A DNA stretch of 24,904 nucleotides from CAG-390 sp045633005. GTDB lineage: Bacteria; Bacillota; Clostridia; Oscillospirales; CAG-272. The stretch spans positions 1 to 24,904 of the forward strand of contig JAZQXT010000011.1 in the NCBI GenBank assembly GCA_045633005.1, read 5' to 3'. Made by a program: the position numbers and the translations under genes. Positions 6,954 through 15,177 of this stretch are shown here, one piece after another; position 1 is the stretch's first letter, and each line of letters begins with the position of its first letter. Below the pieces are notes generated by a model. That model made no database searches. It was given only the letters and a program-made list of their open reading frames with translations, and was not told the DNA's origin.

Positions 6954-6972
6954 ATAAAGCGAGGGCTTGAAA

Positions 6973-8070
6973 ATGCAAGATCGTCTTAATGAAGCAAGAG
7001 CGATAATAAACGAAGTAGATAAGGAAATGGCATCACTTTTCCGCCGCAGGATGGAAGCGGCGCGGATGGTCGGTGAGTATAAAATGGCTCGCGGCTTGCC
7101 CGTGCTTGACGAAAAGCGCGAGGATGAGCTTGTGCGCCGCAACGCCGAGTATCTTGCCGAGGCGGACGAGGACGTTCGCGCGGGATATGCGTGCTTCTTG
7201 CGCTCGACGATGGCAATTTCGCGCCACTATCAGCAAAAAATGATGACGGGGCTTCGCGTGGCGTTCAGCGGCACGGAGGGGGCGTTTGCCTCGATAGCCG
7301 CGGGCAGAATTTTTCCCGAAGCCACGCGCGTTCCGTTTGGCGATTTTACCTCGGCGTATAACGCCGTAGTAACGGGCGAGTGCGACCTTGCGGTGCTTCC
7401 GCTTGAAAACAGCAGCGCGGGCGAGGTCGGCGCGGTAACTGACCTGCTTTTTTCGGGCCCGCTTTACGTCAACCGCGTGTACGACCTTAGCGTAACGCAC
7501 GATCTGCTAACGCTCCCCGACGTTCGCGTTGACGAGATAAAGCGCGTTATCAGCCACCCGCAAGCACTCGGACAATGCGCCGATTATATAAGGGCGCACG
7601 GCTTTGAGACGGTGGAGTATTCAAACACCGCACGCGCCGCCGAGAGGGTAGCGCAGATGGGCGACAGAACGACCGCCGCCATCGCAAGCGAGGAGGCGGC
7701 AAGGATATACGGGCTTGACGTAGCCGCGCACGCCATAAACGGCGAGGCGAATAACACCACGCGCTTTGCGGTGCTTTCGTCCGCGCGCAACGTGCCGAGC
7801 GGCAACAGGAGCGACTTGCGCTTCATTCTGACCTTTACCGTGCGCAACGAGGCGGGAAGCCTCGCCCGTGCCATCGACGTTATCGGTAAGCACGGATACA
7901 ATATGCTCTCACTTCGCAGTAGACCTATGAAGGAACTGCTCTGGCAGTATTATTTCTACGTCGAGGCGGAGGGCAATATCGACACCGAAAAGGGCGCGGA
8001 TATGATCGCGGCGCTCGGCGAGTATTGCGATAATTTGCGCGTTGTCGGTTCTTATATAAAGGATAATTAA
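6973..8070 (+). CDS. pheA: Bifunctional chorismate mutase / prephenate dehydratase (P-protein)
   Basis: The ATG at 6973 is 7 bases after GAGGG (6961-6965); an in-frame TTG at 6967 lies too close to that site. The product has 365 residues. Residues 1-88 are an AroQ-type chorismate mutase, with R9, R26, K38, R49 and E50 at the expected catalytic places. Residues about 94-270 are prephenate dehydratase, with SHPQALGQC (194-202) and the catalytic TRF motif (263-265). Residues about 283-365 are an ACT domain with GSLARAIDVI and SRP (316-318), the usual site of phenylalanine feedback inhibition. It converts chorismate to prephenate and then phenylpyruvate. It is the first gene of the operon. No working prephenate dehydrogenase gene is seen in the window. 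Confidence 0.96.
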   Translation: MQDRLNEARAIINEVDKEMASLFRRRMEAARMVGEYKMARGLPVLDEKREDELVRRNAEYLAEADEDVRAGYACFLRSTMAISRHYQQKMMTGLRVAFSGTEGAFASIAAGRIFPEATRVPFGDFTSAYNAVVTGECDLAVLPLENSSAGEVGAVTDLLFSGPLYVNRVYDLSVTHDLLTLPDVRVDEIKRVISHPQALGQCADYIRAHGFETVEYSNTARAAERVAQMGDRTTAAIASEEAARIYGLDVAAHAINGEANNTTRFAVLSSARNVPSGNRSDLRFILTFTVRNEAGSLARAIDVIGKHGYNMLSLRSRPMKELLWQYYFYVEAEGNIDTEKGADMIAALGEYCDNLRVVGSYIKDN

Positions 8071-8079
8071 GGAGTAAAA

Positions 8080-9093
8080 ATGGTACTTCATCTTGACCTC
8101 GGAGAGCGGGGATACGATATAACCGTCGAGCGCGGCGCGCTCTCGCGCGTGGGCGAGATATTCTCGCTCGAGCGCAGAGTGCTTATCGTTACGGACAGCG
8201 GCGTTCCCGCCGTTTACGCCGAAACGGTGGCGGCGGCGTGCAAAAACGCCGTTATCGCCACGGTGGATGCGGGCGAGGAAAGCAAGAGCTTTCGCGTTTT
8301 CGAGGGGCTTTGCCGACTTTTGCTTGACGAGGGCTTTACAAGGAGCGATTGCGTAGTCGCCGTCGGCGGCGGCGTGGTGGGCGACCTTGCGGGCTTCGTT
8401 GCCGCGTCGTATATGCGCGGAATAGATTTTTACAACGTACCGACCACTCTGCTTTCGCAGGTGGATTCGTCAATAGGCGGCAAGGTCGCGATAAATCTTG
8501 ACTCGGTAAAGAACATCGTCGGCGCGTTCAAGCAACCGCGCGGCGTGCTTATCGACCCCGACGTGCTTTTGAAGCTTCCGCCGCGACAGATATCGGCAGG
8601 ACTTGCCGAGGCGGTGAAGATGAGTCTTACCTCGGATGCCGACGGATTTGCGCTTTTTGAGAGCGGCGACGTTATGTCAAGGCTTGACGAGATAATTATA
8701 AACGCCCTGAAGATCAAAAAAAGCGTGGTCGAGGCGGACGAGTGCGAGGGCGGACTTCGCAAGGTGCTGAATTTCGGTCACACGGTAGGTCACGGAATCG
8801 AGAGCGCGGCAGGGCTTGGCGGACTTTTACACGGTGAATGCGTTGCCCTCGGAATGCTTCCGATGTGCTCGCAAAGCGTGCGCGCACGCCTTATTCCCGT
8901 GCTTGAGCAGCTTTCGCTCCCCACGCGCATCGAGGCGGACGTGGACGTTATACTTGAGGCGATGGGACACGATAAAAAGCTTGACGGCGAGCAGATAACC
9001 GCCGTATACGTCAGCGAGATAGGCTCGTTTGAGTTTTTAAAAATGCCCGTTTCGGAGCTTAAAAAGCAGGTAAGGGAGGCGCTTGAAAGGTGA
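8080..9093 (+). CDS. aroB: 3-dehydroquinate synthase
   Basis: The product of 337 residues converts DAHP to 3-dehydroquinate, the second shikimate step, using NAD and a metal. The glycine-rich VAVGGGVVGDLAGFVAASY stretch, VPTTLLSQVDSSIGGKVAIN, GLAEAVK with a metal-ligand Glu, NFGHTVGHGIE and a later GHDKK are all family hallmarks. Size is slightly shorter than the usual 345-365. The ATG at 8080 has AAGGAG at 8069-8074, 10 bases after the pheA stop. It overlaps aroC by 4 bases, so the two are likely translationally coupled. Confidence 0.97.
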   Translation: MVLHLDLGERGYDITVERGALSRVGEIFSLERRVLIVTDSGVPAVYAETVAAACKNAVIATVDAGEESKSFRVFEGLCRLLLDEGFTRSDCVVAVGGGVVGDLAGFVAASYMRGIDFYNVPTTLLSQVDSSIGGKVAINLDSVKNIVGAFKQPRGVLIDPDVLLKLPPRQISAGLAEAVKMSLTSDADGFALFESGDVMSRLDEIIINALKIKKSVVEADECEGGLRKVLNFGHTVGHGIESAAGLGGLLHGECVALGMLPMCSQSVRARLIPVLEQLSLPTRIEADVDVILEAMGHDKKLDGEQITAVYVSEIGSFEFLKMPVSELKKQVREALER

Positions 9094-10184
9094 AAAACAC
9101 GTTTGGACAAAGCATCAGCGTCACTCTTTTTGGCGAGAGTCACGGCGCGGCTATCGGCGCGGTGATAGACGGTCTTGCTTCGGGTATTAAGGTGGACGAG
9201 GGTTTTATCGCGCATCAGCTTACGCTTCGCCGCCCGTCGGGCGCTATCTCGACGGCAAGGCGCGAGGCGGATGAATACAGTATTTTGAGCGGCGTGTGGA
9301 ACGGCTACACCACGGGAACGCCGCTGTGCATAACCATTCCCAACGCCGACACGCGCAGTAATGACTATCAGCGCGGCGCGGCGCGTCCCTCGCACGCCGA
9401 CCTTGCGGCGTATTGCAAGTACCACGGCTTTGAGGACTACCGCGGGGGCGGACATTTTTCGGGCAGGATAACCGCCGCGCTCGTTGCCGCCGCGGGCGTA
9501 GTAATTCCCGCGCTTAATGCGAAGGGAATATATATCGGAACGCACATAAAGCGACTTGGCGGCGTTGCCGACAGGGAGCTTTGCGATATTGAAAACGATT
9601 TGAGATCCCTTGCGGATATGGACTTCCCCGTGCTTGACAAGGGCGCGGAGGAGGAGATGAAAAACGCCATTCTCGCCGCCGCGAGTGATGGCGACAGCGT
9701 CGGCGGCGTGCTTGAGACCGCCGTCGTGGGCATTCCGTCGGGCGTTGGCGAGCCGTGGTTTGACAGCGTTGAGAGCCTTATTTCCCACGCGGTATTTTCC
9801 GTTCCCGCCGTCAAGGGCATTGAGTTTGGCGCGGGCTTTGGCTTTGCCGATATGCGCGGAAGCGCGGCAAACGACGCTTGGCGAATGAAGGATGGCACGC
9901 CCGTGACGCTTACGAACAATAACGGCGGCGTAAACGGGGGCATTACCAACGGAATGCCGATAATATTCCGCACTGCCGTAAAGCCCACGCCCTCTATCGC
10001 AAGGGAACAGCTTACGGTGAACGCCGAAACGATGGAGGAAACGACGCTCACTATCCGCGGCAGACACGACCCCTGCATCGTGCATCGTGCGCGTGTGGTC
10101 GTCGACAGCGTTACCGCGCTCGTTATAGCCGATATGCTTGCGCAGAGGTTCGGCACGGATTATCTTTCGGAGGGTGCAAAATGA
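9090..10184 (+). CDS. aroC: Chorismate synthase
   Basis: The product has 364 residues. The start is a GTG at 9090 that overlaps the aroB stop (GTGA), with GGGAGG at 9074-9079. Chorismate synthase signatures are clear: GQSISVTLFGESHG near the N-terminus, GGGHFSGRITAALVAAAGV, the NNNGGVNGGITNGMPI stretch and GRHDPCIVHRARVVVDSVTA near the end. The enzyme uses reduced FMN to turn EPSP into chorismate, the last common step. The next frame (aroE) begins 4 bases before this stop, so coupling continues down the operon. Confidence 0.97.
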   Translation: MKNTFGQSISVTLFGESHGAAIGAVIDGLASGIKVDEGFIAHQLTLRRPSGAISTARREADEYSILSGVWNGYTTGTPLCITIPNADTRSNDYQRGAARPSHADLAAYCKYHGFEDYRGGGHFSGRITAALVAAAGVVIPALNAKGIYIGTHIKRLGGVADRELCDIENDLRSLADMDFPVLDKGAEEEMKNAILAAASDGDSVGGVLETAVVGIPSGVGEPWFDSVESLISHAVFSVPAVKGIEFGAGFGFADMRGSAANDAWRMKDGTPVTLTNNNGGVNGGITNGMPIIFRTAVKPTPSIAREQLTVNAETMEETTLTIRGRHDPCIVHRARVVVDSVTALVIADMLAQRFGTDYLSEGAK

Positions 10185-11863
10185 AATACGGACTTATAGC
10201 CGAGCGCATCGGGCACAGCTTTTCGCCCGAAATACACGCGCATCTTGACACGCGCGACTACGAGCTTTGTGCCGTTGCCCCCGCAGAGCTTGACGAATTT
10301 ATGAAAAAGCGGGAATTCGCCGCTATCAACGTGACTATTCCGTACAAGGAAGCGGTCATTCCGTATCTTGACGAGATATCGCCGCGTGCGGCAGAGATAG
10401 GCGCGGTAAACACCGTCGTCAACCGCGGCGGCAAGCTCTACGGCTACAATACCGATTTTCTCGGTATGAAGGCACTTGCCGATAGGATAGGAATTGAGTT
10501 TTCGGGCAAAAAGGTGCTTATCTGCGGCACGGGCGGAACTTCAAAGACCGCGCGCGCGGTAGCAATGGACGGCGGCGCGAGAGAGATAGTGCTTGTCAGC
10601 CGCACTGCGCGAGATGGCGCGGTCAGCTACGAGGAGATGTACGAGCTTCACGCCGACGCGGATATACTTATAAACACCACGCCCGTGGGAATGTTCCCGA
10701 ATTGCGACGGCGCGCCCGTGGACTTAAAAAGGCTTAAGAAGGTCAGGCGCGTGCTTGACGCGGTGTATAACCCCATCCGCACCGACCTCGTTCTTCAAGC
10801 GAAAAAGCGCGGAATTCGCGCCGAGGGCGGACTTTATATGCTCGTGGCGCAGGGCGTTGCCGCCTCGGAGATATTTACGGGCAGAAAATATCCCGAAGGA
10901 ACGGTTGAGAAAATATACTCCGAGCTTCTTGCAAAGCGCGAGAATATAGTGCTTGTGGGAATGCCCGCCTGCGGAAAAAGCACGATAGGCGCCGCCCTTG
11001 CCGCCGAGCTTGGACGCGAGCTTTACGACCTTGACGCCGAGATAATTGCGGACAAGAAAATGCCCATAAGCGAGATATTTGAGCGCGAGGGCGAGGCGGG
11101 ATTTCGCGACACCGAAACGCGCGTTTTGCGCGAGAAGCTCTCGCCGCTCACAAGTGCCGTTATCGCAACGGGCGGCGGCGCGGTGCTTCGGGATGAAAAC
11201 CTGCACCTTCTGCGCCGAAACGGCAGACTCATTTTTCTTGACAGACCGCTTGAACAGCTCCTGCCGACCGATGACAGACCGCTGGCTTCAAGTGCGGAGC
11301 AGATACGGGCACTTTACAGTGCCAGAATAAACCGATACCGCGCTTGCGCGGACGAAATTATAATGACTGACGGCGTGGTAGAACACGCAATAAATAGTAT
11401 TTTAAAAAAGGAGAAAAATAAAATGAAAATTCTTGTACTCAACGGCCCCAACCTCAATATGCTCGGTATTCGCGAGCCCGACATCTACGGTCGCGAGACC
11501 TACGACGACCTCTGCGCGAAGGTAAACGCCTACGCCGCAGAAAAGGGAATAGAGGTTGAAAATTTCCAGTCCAACCACGAGGGTGCGCTTATTGATAAGA
11601 TCCACGAGGCTTATTTTGCAAAGGTCGACGGTATCGTTATCAACGCGGGCGCGTATACTCATACGAGCATCGCTCTGCGCGACGCGCTCAATTCCGTGCT
11701 CATCCCCGCAGTTGAGGTGCACATCTCCAAGGTTCACGAAAGAGAGTATTTCCGCAGAGTAAGCTATATACGCGACTGTTGCTTTATGCTCATCAACGGA
11801 AAGGGAACTGACGGATATCTGCAGGCTATCGACGCTCTTATTGAAAAGTGCGAAAATAAATGA
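10181..11863 (+). CDS. Fused frame: shikimate dehydrogenase - shikimate kinase - type II 3-dehydroquinase
   Basis: One uninterrupted frame of 560 residues covers three pathway enzymes. Residues 1-250 are AroE: SFSPEIH, NVTIPYKE, GYNTDFLGM, a CGTGGTSKTARAVA NADP loop and GGLYMLVAQG. Residues about 254-408 are AroK: Walker A GMPACGKST (260-268), DLDAEI, GFRDTE and TGGGAVL. Residues 415-560 are AroQ: LNGPNLNMLGIREPDIYG, QSNHEGALID, NAGAYTHTSIALRDAL and EVHISKVHEREYFRR. There is no ribosome site at the AroE-AroK junction, so that fusion looks real. At the AroK-AroQ junction an AAGGAG site and an ATG at 11423 would allow AroQ to be made separately. The order of activities does not match the reaction order (AroQ, AroE, AroK). 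Confidence 0.9.
   Translation: MKYGLIAERIGHSFSPEIHAHLDTRDYELCAVAPAELDEFMKKREFAAINVTIPYKEAVIPYLDEISPRAAEIGAVNTVVNRGGKLYGYNTDFLGMKALADRIGIEFSGKKVLICGTGGTSKTARAVAMDGGAREIVLVSRTARDGAVSYEEMYELHADADILINTTPVGMFPNCDGAPVDLKRLKKVRRVLDAVYNPIRTDLVLQAKKRGIRAEGGLYMLVAQGVAASEIFTGRKYPEGTVEKIYSELLAKRENIVLVGMPACGKSTIGAALAAELGRELYDLDAEIIADKKMPISEIFEREGEAGFRDTETRVLREKLSPLTSAVIATGGGAVLRDENLHLLRRNGRLIFLDRPLEQLLPTDDRPLASSAEQIRALYSARINRYRACADEIIMTDGVVEHAINSILKKEKNKMKILVLNGPNLNMLGIREPDIYGRETYDDLCAKVNAYAAEKGIEVENFQSNHEGALIDKIHEAYFAKVDGIVINAGAYTHTSIALRDALNSVLIPAVEVHISKVHEREYFRRVSYIRDCCFMLINGKGTDGYLQAIDALIEKCENK
11408..11425 (+). promoter_or_regulatory. aroQ: Internal ribosome site and possible separate start for aroQ
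   Basis: AAGGAG at 11408-11413 stands 9 bases before an in-frame ATG at 11423, inside the fused frame. The protein from this ATG would be 146 residues, the normal size of a stand-alone type II dehydroquinase, and begins exactly at the usual N-terminus (MKILVLNGPN). Confidence 0.75.
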
Positions 11864-13071
11864 GAGTAAGGATATTTCCCGATAAGGCAAAGGGAAGTAT
11901 TACCGCTCCGCCGTCGAAAAGTATGGCTCACCGCCTACTGCTTTGCGCGGCGATGAGCGAGGGAAAAAGCGTTATATCGGGTATGTCGGATTGTGACGAC
12001 GTGCTTGCAACGCTCGACTGTCTTGAAGCTCTCGGCGTAAGGTGGGAAATGGACGGCGACACCGTCACCGTCTGGGGCAGAGATATGCGCACCGTCACGC
12101 CGACGGCGGCGCTCGCGTGCCGCGAAAGCGGAAGCACGCTCAGATTTATGCTCCCCATCTGCCTTGTGTGCGGAAAAAACGTTATGATGACGGGTGCGCC
12201 CTCGCTTATGCGCCGCCCGATGAGCATCTACGAGGAGCTTAGCCGCGAGTTTGGCTACACCTATCTGCTCGACGGAACGAGCATCGTTCTTCGCGGTCCG
12301 TTGCGCTCTGGCGAGTATAAGATAGCGGGCGACGTGAGCAGTCAGTTCATCAGCGGCTTGCTTTTTGCCCTGCCCTTGCTTGACGGTGACAGCAAAATAA
12401 GCATAACGCCCCCCGTCGTCAGCCGCTCGTACCTTGACCTTACCGTTATGGCGCTTCGCCTTTTCGGGATCGAGGTGGAGTGGAGCGACGACCATACGAT
12501 TTTCATACGCGGCTCACAGCACTATCGTGCCACCGACGTGCGCGTGGAAGGCGATTATTCGGGCGCTTCGTTCTTTGCCGCGCTCCGCGTTCTCGGCGGC
12601 GAGGTGGAGATAGGCGGACTTGACCCCTCAAGCCTTCAGGGCGACAGGATATACGAAAAGTATTTTGGCGCGATGGCTTGCGGTATTCCCACCATCCACA
12701 TCGGCAACTGCCCCGACCTCGGGCCCATACTTATGGCGCTTGCGGCGGCAAAGCACGGCGGAATATTTACGGGTACTTCAAGGCTCAAGATAAAGGAGAG
12801 CGACCGCGGCGCGGCTATGGCATGCGAGCTTGCGAAATTCGGAGCTTCCGTAACGGTGCACGAGGACAGCATCGTGGTCTACCCCGCCGATTTTCACGCG
12901 CCGACCGAGGTGCTTTGCGGCTACGGCGACCACCGCATCGTTATGTCGCTTGCGGTGCTTCTCACGCTCGTCGGCGGTGAGATAGACGGCGCCGAGGCGA
13001 TAAAAAAGAGCTACCCCGCGTTTTTTGACGACCTTGCCTCTCTCGGCGTAAAAATAGAGATAACAGAATGA
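11860..13071 (+). CDS. aroA: 3-phosphoshikimate 1-carboxyvinyltransferase (EPSP synthase)
   Basis: The product of 403 residues transfers enolpyruvate from PEP to shikimate 3-phosphate. PPSKSMAHR near residue 20, SGSTLRFMLPI, GDVSSQFISGLLFALPLL, GDYSGASFF, KESDR and GYGDHRIVMSLAV are the conserved substrate-binding segments in the right order. Length is a little under the usual 420-440. The ATG overlaps the preceding stop (ATGA), with no strong ribosome site of its own, which points to translational coupling. The stop overlaps in turn the ATG of the small relic frame at 13068. Confidence 0.96.
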   Translation: MRVRIFPDKAKGSITAPPSKSMAHRLLLCAAMSEGKSVISGMSDCDDVLATLDCLEALGVRWEMDGDTVTVWGRDMRTVTPTAALACRESGSTLRFMLPICLVCGKNVMMTGAPSLMRRPMSIYEELSREFGYTYLLDGTSIVLRGPLRSGEYKIAGDVSSQFISGLLFALPLLDGDSKISITPPVVSRSYLDLTVMALRLFGIEVEWSDDHTIFIRGSQHYRATDVRVEGDYSGASFFAALRVLGGEVEIGGLDPSSLQGDRIYEKYFGAMACGIPTIHIGNCPDLGPILMALAAAKHGGIFTGTSRLKIKESDRGAAMACELAKFGASVTVHEDSIVVYPADFHAPTEVLCGYGDHRIVMSLAVLLTLVGGEIDGAEAIKKSYPAFFDDLASLGVKIEITE

Positions 13072-13166
13072 ACGATTCAATAATTACTAAAAATACAAAG
13101 TTTTTAATAGTCGGTCTCGGCGTAAGTTACGCGCTTTTCATCCGAAAAAAGAACGAAATTCGATAA
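13068..13166 (+). pseudogene. 32-codon relic resembling the N-terminus of prephenate dehydrogenase (tyrA)
   Basis: A short frame starts at an ATG overlapping the aroA stop (ATGA), as for a real operon gene. It encodes MNDSIITKNTKFLIVGLGV, then SYALFIRKKNEIR and a stop. The KFLIVGLG..SYA pattern matches the start of a Rossmann dinucleotide-binding fold of TyrA-type proteins (usually GLGLIGGSYA), but the LIGG-like part of the glycine motif and all later domains are missing. I read it as what is left of tyrA after an internal deletion. It could instead be an unrelated small protein or a spacer. No other tyrA is visible in the operon. Confidence 0.5.
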
Positions 13167-13188
13167 AAAATAAGAAAAGGAGAGAAAA

Positions 13189-14214
13189 ATGGAGTTTGTA
13201 AGAAAGCTTCCCATACCCATGGAGGTCAAGGAAATGTACCCCCTGACCGCGTCCATGGAGGCAATTAAGGAAAAAACAGATATTGAGATTAAAAAAGTTT
13301 TCACGGGTAAGTCCGACCGATTTCTTCTCATCATCGGCCCTTGCTCCGCGGACCGCGAGGATGCAGTTATAGACTACGTTATGCGTCTGCGCGAGGTGCA
13401 GGAGAAGGTTGCGGATAAGATACTCATTATCCCCCGCATATACACCAACAAGCCGCGTACCACGGGCGACGGCTACAAGGGTATGCTTCATCAGCCCGAC
13501 CCGCACGAAAAGCCCGATATGTTCGCGGGCGTCGTAGCTATCCGCAAGCTCCATATGCGCGCGCTTGCCGAGACGGGCTTCGGCTGTGCCGACGAGATGC
13601 TCTATCCCGCCAACTACCGCTATCTTTCCGACCTGCTTTCCTACGTTGCGATAGGTGCGCGCTCGGTGGAAAATCAGGATCATCGCCTTACCGCCAGCGG
13701 ACTTGACATTCCCGTAGGTATGAAAAACCCCACGGGCGGCGACATTTCCGTAATGATGAACGCCATCACCGCCGCACAGCACAAGCACACCTTCATCTTC
13801 CGCGGTTGGGAGGTCAATACCGAGGGCAACCCCTACGCGCACGCAATTATGCGCGGCTACGTCAACAAGCACGGTCAATCGCTCCCCAACTATCACTACG
13901 AGGACCTCGTGGGTCTTGCCGAGGCGTATGCAAAGTCGGGACTTGCAAACCCCGCCGCGATAGTTGACACCAACCACGCAAATTCGGGCAAGAAATACCT
14001 TGAGCAGATAAGAATAGCCAAGGAGGTTCTCCACAGCCGCAATTATTCGGCAGACGTGAAAAATCTCGTCAAGGGACTTATGATAGAGAGCTACATCGAG
14101 GACGGATGCCAGAAGATAGGCGACGGCGAGGTGTACGGAAAGTCCATAACCGACCCCTGCCTTGGTTGGGAAAAGACAGAAAGACTTATTTACGATATAG
14201 CGGAGCTGTTGTAA
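13189..14214 (+). CDS. 3-deoxy-7-phosphoheptulonate (DAHP) synthase, class I AroFGH type
   Basis: The product has 341 residues and makes DAHP from PEP and erythrose 4-phosphate, the entry step of the pathway. Family signatures include LLIIGPCSA, PRIYTNKPRTTGDGYKG, a GARSVENQDHR stretch, PVGMKNPTGGD, IVDTNHANSGK and GLMIESYIEDG. It is of the E. coli AroF/G/H type, whose members are usually feedback-inhibited by one aromatic amino acid; which one cannot be told here. The ATG at 13189 follows an AAAAGGAGAG site. It is the last gene of the operon, and I see no promoter of its own in the 117 bases after aroA. Confidence 0.95.
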   Translation: MEFVRKLPIPMEVKEMYPLTASMEAIKEKTDIEIKKVFTGKSDRFLLIIGPCSADREDAVIDYVMRLREVQEKVADKILIIPRIYTNKPRTTGDGYKGMLHQPDPHEKPDMFAGVVAIRKLHMRALAETGFGCADEMLYPANYRYLSDLLSYVAIGARSVENQDHRLTASGLDIPVGMKNPTGGDISVMMNAITAAQHKHTFIFRGWEVNTEGNPYAHAIMRGYVNKHGQSLPNYHYEDLVGLAEAYAKSGLANPAAIVDTNHANSGKKYLEQIRIAKEVLHSRNYSADVKNLVKGLMIESYIEDGCQKIGDGEVYGKSITDPCLGWEKTERLIYDIAELL

Positions 14215-14230
14215 AAATTGCAAAAAAGTA

Positions 14231-14259
14231 TTGACTAATTTGTAAAAGTGTTTTATAAT
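14231..14259 (+). promoter_or_regulatory. Promoter of the zinc-ribbon membrane protein gene
   Basis: TTGACT at 14231-14236 is 17 bases from a perfect TATAAT at 14254-14259. A small AGCATT/AATGCT stem-loop follows in the leader. Confidence 0.8.
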
Positions 14260-14314
14260 ATAAAAAAGCATTGCTTATATTAATGCTAATATTTTACATT
14301 TAAGGAGATATATT

Positions 14315-14875
14315 ATGGCTTTTTGCACAAAATGCGGTGCTGCTATTGAGAATAACGTAAAGTTTTGTACCGCTTGCGGCGCTCCCGTCGAGGAAGTAGC
14401 GCAGGAGACTGCCGCTCCCAAGAAGGAAGCGAAGCAGAATGAGAGCGTTTCGAAGCTTAAGGAGATACTTAATACCGAAAACGTAGGAGATGCTTTCAAG
14501 ATGCTTCTTGACACTCCCGACACCTCGGACGAGTACGAGGCAGAGGACAAGGAAAAGAACAAGGTAATGGCTGTTCTTTCTTACATAGGCATTCTCGTTC
14601 TCATTCCCATTTTTGCCGCTAAAGGCTCCAAGTTTGCGAAGTTCCACGCAAATCAGGGTCTCGTTCTTTTGCTTGCAAACCTTGCGTACGGTGTAGTAAC
14701 GGGTCTGCTCGGATGGCTTCTCGGTCTTATCCCCGTAGTAGGCACCTTCTTCCCCACCGTTTTCGGCGTACTTTCCCTCGTTTTCCTTGCAGGAATGATT
14801 TTGGGCATTTACAACGCAGTTAAGGGCAACGCCAAGGAGCTTCCCTTCATCGGCGGATTTAAGATTCTTAAATAA
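14315..14875 (+). CDS. Zinc-ribbon membrane protein, DUF4870/Tic20-like C-terminal region
   Basis: The product has 186 residues. An N-terminal zinc ribbon (C4, C7, C18, C21: two CxxC pairs) is followed by an acidic, charged linker (about 27-85). A hydrophobic region of three or so segments (about 88-172) has the pattern AVLSYIGILVLIP, then KFAKFHANQGLVLL, and ends near LPFIGGFKILK. This matches small DUF4870/Tic20-like membrane proteins often joined to a zinc ribbon. Function is unknown. The start has TAAGGAGATA upstream, its own promoter, and a terminator at 14955. Confidence 0.82.
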   Translation: MAFCTKCGAAIENNVKFCTACGAPVEEVAQETAAPKKEAKQNESVSKLKEILNTENVGDAFKMLLDTPDTSDEYEAEDKEKNKVMAVLSYIGILVLIPIFAAKGSKFAKFHANQGLVLLLANLAYGVVTGLLGWLLGLIPVVGTFFPTVFGVLSLVFLAGMILGIYNAVKGNAKELPFIGGFKILK

Positions 14876-14954
14876 ACCGATATCAAAAAATCTGTCGCTT
14901 GGGAGTTGTGTTCTAAAGGACAGTTTTAAGAATACGTTACCTACCGATAGAAAA

Positions 14955-14990
14955 AGGACGAAGAATTTTAAATTCCTCGTCCTCTTTTCT
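14955..14990 (+). terminator. Intrinsic terminator after the zinc-ribbon gene
   Basis: AGGACGA (14955-14961) pairs with TCGTCCT (14977-14983), with inner pairing GAATTT/AAATTC, followed by a T-rich CTTTTCTTT run. It lies about 80 bases after the stop. Confidence 0.8.
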
Positions 14991-15034
14991 TTGCAATCAC
15001 TGCGTCTGTGTAAGCAGGAGCTATTTTTATTATG

Positions 15035-15177
15035 TCGATATGCCTCGCTCAAGCTCGGCTCGATATATTCTCGCTTTGCTCGAATTCGATATGTTTTCGC
15101 TTCGCTCAAACTCGATATGATATAAATCCGCGTTAGCGGATTTATATCGATGCGCAGCATCCGCAAGGATGCTGCGC
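15035..15177. repeat. Second hairpin array: three TCGATAT-spaced units and two perfect hairpins
   Basis: TCGATAT recurs at 15035, 15060, 15086 and 15112 (spacing 25, 26, 26). Between these, three units share a TCGCT..GCTC loop flanked by different but complementary arms: GCC/GGC, ATTC/GAAT and GTTT/AAAC. Two perfect hairpins follow: GATATAAATCCGC/GCGGATTTATATC (15119-15148) and GCGCAGCATCC/GGATGCTGCGC (15152-15177), with loops GTTA and GCAA. The function is unknown. Arms covary, so pairing seems to matter. Confidence 0.8.

Noticed and set aside
6818..6955. Longer N-terminus for the TetR protein
   Set aside because: The extension would be translated from the operator and promoter region, upstream of the predicted transcript start, and adds residues not seen in the family.
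8790..10085. A 431-codon minus-strand open frame opposite aroB and aroC
   Set aside because: It is antisense to two certain genes, rich in Arg/His/Ala with no family motifs, and lacks a start context.
13138..14271. A 377-codon minus-strand open frame opposite the DAHP synthase gene
   Set aside because: It is antisense to a clear enzyme gene and its protein shows no domain or membrane pattern of its own; the ribosome site evidence is on the plus strand only.
15035..15118. Possible CRISPR or iteron-type origin
   Set aside because: The 25-26 bp period comes from 7-bp TCGATAT plus a paired unit; the intervening parts are palindromic, there are no cas or replication genes, and the locus is an ordinary intergenic gap.
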